Shown here piece by piece: positions 5,384 to 7,271 of a stretch of 7,271 bases of DNA. The notes beneath the pieces were generated by a model. The model was given only the letters and a program-made list of their open reading frames with translations. It did not search any database and had not been told where the DNA came from. The stretch is from the NCBI GenBank assembly GCA_002398875.1, contig DHCC01000023.1, positions 16,824 to 24,094 on the forward strand. Reading direction: 5' to 3'. Position numbers and translations under genes: made by a program. Position 1 is the first letter of the stretch. Each line of letters opens with the position of its first letter. Source of the stretch: Bacteroidales bacterium UBA4912 (GTDB taxonomy: Bacteria > Bacteroidota > Bacteroidia > Bacteroidales > Dysgonomonadaceae).

Positions 5384-6011
5384 ATGCTTTAAATAAGTTG
5401 TCAATCGCAGCCACAGTAGACTCAGTAATCACCAGATTCGTTGAATCCATGATTGCGTATGTATTTATATCTGAGGCTGTTATAATATTAACTTTCCCTA
5501 AATTTCGAGCCGACAAATATACATTTTTATTTTGACTTGGCAAAACGAAAAGTAGCTTTTTATCAGACAGTTGCAGATTCTTTGTAAGCTCTACCAAACT
5601 CTTGGTTCTAGGTGTGTCAAATTCAAAATCTTCCACAACTACTATTGAGCTGTTCTTTGCTTTTAGTGAAAGAGCAGACTTACGTGCCAATGCTTTGGTT
5701 TTCTTATTTAATTTGAAACTGTAATCTCTTGGTTTAGGTCCGAATGCTCGTCCACCACCAACAAGTAACGGAGATTTTATATCACCACGACGTGCACCGC
5801 CGCCGCCTTTCTGACGGATCAGTTTACGTGTACTGCCTGTAATCTCGTTTCTTTCTTTTGATTTGTGCGTTCCCTGACGCTGGTTTGCCAGATATTGTTT
5901 TACATCCAGCCAGATAACATGCTCATTAGGTTCTATCCCGAAAATGGAATCATCGAGTGTCACCTTTTTGTCTGTCACCTCTCCTTTGATATTATATACT
6001 GCTAATTCCAT
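5382..6011 (-). CDS. rplD: 50S ribosomal protein uL4
   Basis: A 209-residue uL4, an early 50S assembly protein whose extended loop lines the peptide tunnel constriction. In E. coli it also represses the S10 operon at transcription and translation. The N-terminus MELAVYNIKGE and the loop around residues 44-97 are diagnostic: RQGTHKSKERNEITGSTRK, then RQKGGGGARRGD (67-78) and GGGRAFGPKPRDY (85-97), which matches E. coli's RQKGTGRARSG macrolide-site segment. The C-terminal half shows VVVEDFEFD and the Rossmann-like KLLFVLP strand. It follows rplC with a 1-bp gap (TAA A ATG), so coupling is expected. No E. coli-like S10 leader for uL4 to bind is present in the window. Confidence 0.98.
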   Translation of the reverse strand: MELAVYNIKGEVTDKKVTLDDSIFGIEPNEHVIWLDVKQYLANQRQGTHKSKERNEITGSTRKLIRQKGGGGARRGDIKSPLLVGGGRAFGPKPRDYSFKLNKKTKALARKSALSLKAKNSSIVVVEDFEFDTPRTKSLVELTKNLQLSDKKLLFVLPSQNKNVYLSARNLGKVNIITASDINTYAIMDSTNLVITESTVAAIDNLFKA

Positions 6012-6012
6012 T

Positions 6013-6630
6013 TTATTTTTCGATTATAACGATTGAACCTTTTGCTCCGGGTACAGATCCTTTAATTAAAAGAAGATTGTGTTCCGGAATCACTTTAATT
6101 ATCTGAAGGTTCTGAACAGTTACACGCTCATTACCCATTTGACCACCCATACGGGTTCCCTTAAACACCTTTGCAGGATATGATGCAGCACCAATTGAAC
6201 CCGGTGAGCGCAACCTGTTGTGCTGTCCGTGTGTTGATTCACCAACTCCCGAAAATCCGTGACGTTTCACAACACCCTGGAATCCCTTACCTTTTGATGT
6301 TCCAACAACGTCAACATAAACGGTGTCTTTAAAAATTTCTACATTTATTTCGGAACCCGCTTTATATTCGTTTCCAAAACCTTTGAACTCGGCCAAGTGT
6401 CTCCTGGGGCTTACTCCGGCTTTCTTAAAGTGACCCTTTTCAGCATTCACGGTGTGTTTGTCTTTCTTTTCAACAAACCCCAGCTGAATAGCGTCGTAAC
6501 CGTCATTATCAACGGTCTTTACCTGAGTAACCACACAAGGACCAGCTTCGATTACAGTGCATGGAATATTTTTTCCCTCGGCACTGAAAACGGATGTCAT
6601 TCCGATTTTCTTTCCTAATAATCCTGGCAT
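6013..6630 (-). CDS. rplC: 50S ribosomal protein uL3
   Basis: A 205-residue uL3, one of the two proteins that initiate 50S assembly; its central extension reaches toward the peptidyl-transferase centre. It begins MPGLLGKKIGMTSVF. The family signature covers FQGVVKRHGFSGVGESTHGQ (117-136), followed by RSPGSIGAASYPAKVFKG (141-158) and GGQMGNERVTVQNL (162-175). Where E. coli has GSIGQNQTPGK, with the glutamine methylated by PrmB, this protein has GSIGAASYPAK, so that site is missing. It starts 36 bp after rpsJ, with an AT-rich leader. A GGAG just after the rpsJ stop is about 30 nt from the ATG, too far to be an SD. Confidence 0.99.
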   Translation of the reverse strand: MPGLLGKKIGMTSVFSAEGKNIPCTVIEAGPCVVTQVKTVDNDGYDAIQLGFVEKKDKHTVNAEKGHFKKAGVSPRRHLAEFKGFGNEYKAGSEINVEIFKDTVYVDVVGTSKGKGFQGVVKRHGFSGVGESTHGQHNRLRSPGSIGAASYPAKVFKGTRMGGQMGNERVTVQNLQIIKVIPEHNLLLIKGSVPGAKGSIVIIEK

Positions 6631-6641
6631 TTCTCTAGTTG

Positions 6642-6654
6642 TTAATTAATTAAT
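6642..6654 (-). repeat. AT-only 13-mer in the rplC leader (copy of one before rpsS)
   Basis: It has the same TTAATTAATTAAT sequence as the element before rpsS. It occupies the middle of the 36-bp rpsJ–rplC gap, the second-widest gap in the window. No SD lies between it and the rplC ATG apart from a GA-rich AGAGAA just before the start. Confidence 0.3.
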
Positions 6655-6666
6655 ATTATCTCCTAC

Positions 6667-6972
6667 TTACACTTTTATTTCAACCTCAACCCCACTCGGC
6701 AACTCAAGCTTCATAAGTGCATCAACAGTCTTAGCTGTAGAGCTGTATATGTCGATGAGTCGTTTGAAAGAGGCTAGTTCGAACTGTTCGCGTGATTTTT
6801 TGTTCACGAAAGTCGAACGGTTTACAGTAAATATGCGCTTATGAGTGGGTAATGGAATTGGTCCGCTTACCACTGCACCCGTAGCTTTTACGGTTTTTAC
6901 GATTTTCTCTGCTGATTTATCAACAAGGCTATAATCGTAAGATTTCAGTTTGATTCTGATTTTTTGGCTCAT
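6667..6972 (-). CDS. rpsJ: 30S ribosomal protein uS10 (NusE)
   Basis: A 101-residue uS10. It works in the 30S head and, as NusE, joins NusB and NusG in antitermination and transcription-translation coupling. It begins MSQKIRIKLKSYDYSLVDKS and carries the signature block AVVSGPIPLPTHKRIFTVNR (33-52), ending in the VDALMKLELPSGVEVEIKV strand. Length is typical. It is the first gene of the classical S10 operon but lies only 11 bp after fusA (TAATATAAATATATATG region), leaving no room for the long regulatory leader known from E. coli. No SD is present. Confidence 0.99.
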   Translation of the reverse strand: MSQKIRIKLKSYDYSLVDKSAEKIVKTVKATGAVVSGPIPLPTHKRIFTVNRSTFVNKKSREQFELASFKRLIDIYSSTAKTVDALMKLELPSGVEVEIKV

Positions 6973-6983
6973 ATATATTTATA

Positions 6984-7271
6984 TTATTTGATCAAATCTA
7001 CGCGACCACCCACTTCAGTCAATACTTCTTTTGCAATTGATGCCGAAACCGGCTCAAAATGAGAAAACGACATTGTTGAAGTTGCACGTCCAGAAGTAAT
7101 TGTACGCAATGCAGTAACATAACCAAACATTTCTGCAAGTGGAGTTTTTGCTTTTACAACACGGGCTCCTGAACGGTTAGATTCCATTCCCTCTACCTGT
7201 CCGCGTCTCTTGTTAAGGTCAGAAATAACATCACCCATACTCTCTTCCGGTGTAACCACCTCAACCTTCAT
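6984..7271 (-). CDS. fusA: Elongation factor G, C-terminal 95 residues (cut by window edge)
   Basis: The 3' end of an EF-G gene; the rest lies beyond the high-coordinate edge. The fragment begins MKVEVVTPEESMGDVI, matching the conserved start of domain V after the '(E)PVMKVEV' junction, so the Met at the edge is internal, not the start. It continues with LNKRRGQVEGMES, PLAEMFGYVTALRTITSGRA and TSTMSFSHFEPV, all standard EF-G domain V blocks, and ends GGRVDLIK before TAA. EF-G is the GTPase that drives translocation and, with RRF, recycling. The GTPase domain is not in view, so its integrity cannot be judged. Its position next to rpsJ shows the str and S10 operons are joined. Confidence 0.96.
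   Translation of the reverse strand: MKVEVVTPEESMGDVISDLNKRRGQVEGMESNRSGARVVKAKTPLAEMFGYVTALRTITSGRATSTMSFSHFEPVSASIAKEVLTEVGGRVDLIK

Noticed and set aside
5227..5535. Plus-strand open frame spanning the rplW–rplD junction
   Set aside because: Antisense shadow of rplW and rplD with no family resemblance.
1..7271. A previously undescribed system, mobile element, CRISPR array, tRNA or rRNA gene
   Set aside because: All DNA except short gaps is accounted for by 17 conserved genes in canonical order; no direct repeats, integrase-like genes or structured RNA genes were seen.

Overview
The window is the str–S10–spc ribosomal-protein cluster of a member of the Bacteroidota. Every gene reads on the minus strand, so transcription runs from high to low coordinates. 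Protein sequences and gene order suggest a Bacteroidales-like organism: the zinc-free 89-residue uS14, the basic Gly/Arg-rich uS3 tail, fusA directly joined to rpsJ, AT-rich leaders mostly without Shine-Dalgarno (SD) motifs, and moderate GC. I cannot name a genus with confidence.

Layout in transcription order: 3' end of fusA (EF-G, cut by the window edge), rpsJ (uS10), rplC (uL3), rplD (uL4), rplW (uL23), rplB (uL2), rpsS (uS19), rplV (uL22), rpsC (uS3), rplP (uL16), rpmC (uL29), rpsQ (uS17), rplN (uL14), rplX (uL24), rplE (uL5), rpsN (uS14) and the 5' part of rpsH (uS8, cut by the other edge). This is the canonical bacterial order with no gene lost, gained or broken. Most gaps are 1-21 bp, rplX and rplE overlap by 4 bp (ATGA), and no promoter or terminator is visible. 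The whole stretch is most simply one polycistronic transcript continuing from the str operon.

Together the products build much of both ribosomal subunits: the 30S head (uS10, uS19, uS3, uS14), the 30S body (uS17, uS8), the peptidyl-transferase surroundings and exit tunnel of the 50S (uL2, uL3, uL4, uL22, uL23, uL29, uL24, uL16, uL14), and the 5S rRNA/central protuberance (uL5). EF-G drives translocation.

The only non-compact place is the 88-bp rpsN–rpsH gap. It holds two inverted repeats. One is an 11-bp stem with a single bulged A and a GAAA loop, starting 2 nt after the rpsN stop. Its internal loop resembles the uS8-binding core of 16S rRNA helix 21 and lies about 60 nt before rpsH, so it is a candidate autoregulatory site (inference only). 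Other points of note are the two isolated SD motifs (rplW, rplE), the absence of a leader before rpsJ, the RGG-rich uS3 tail and the missing glutamine methylation site in uL3. I found no new gene system; this is essentially a core housekeeping locus.
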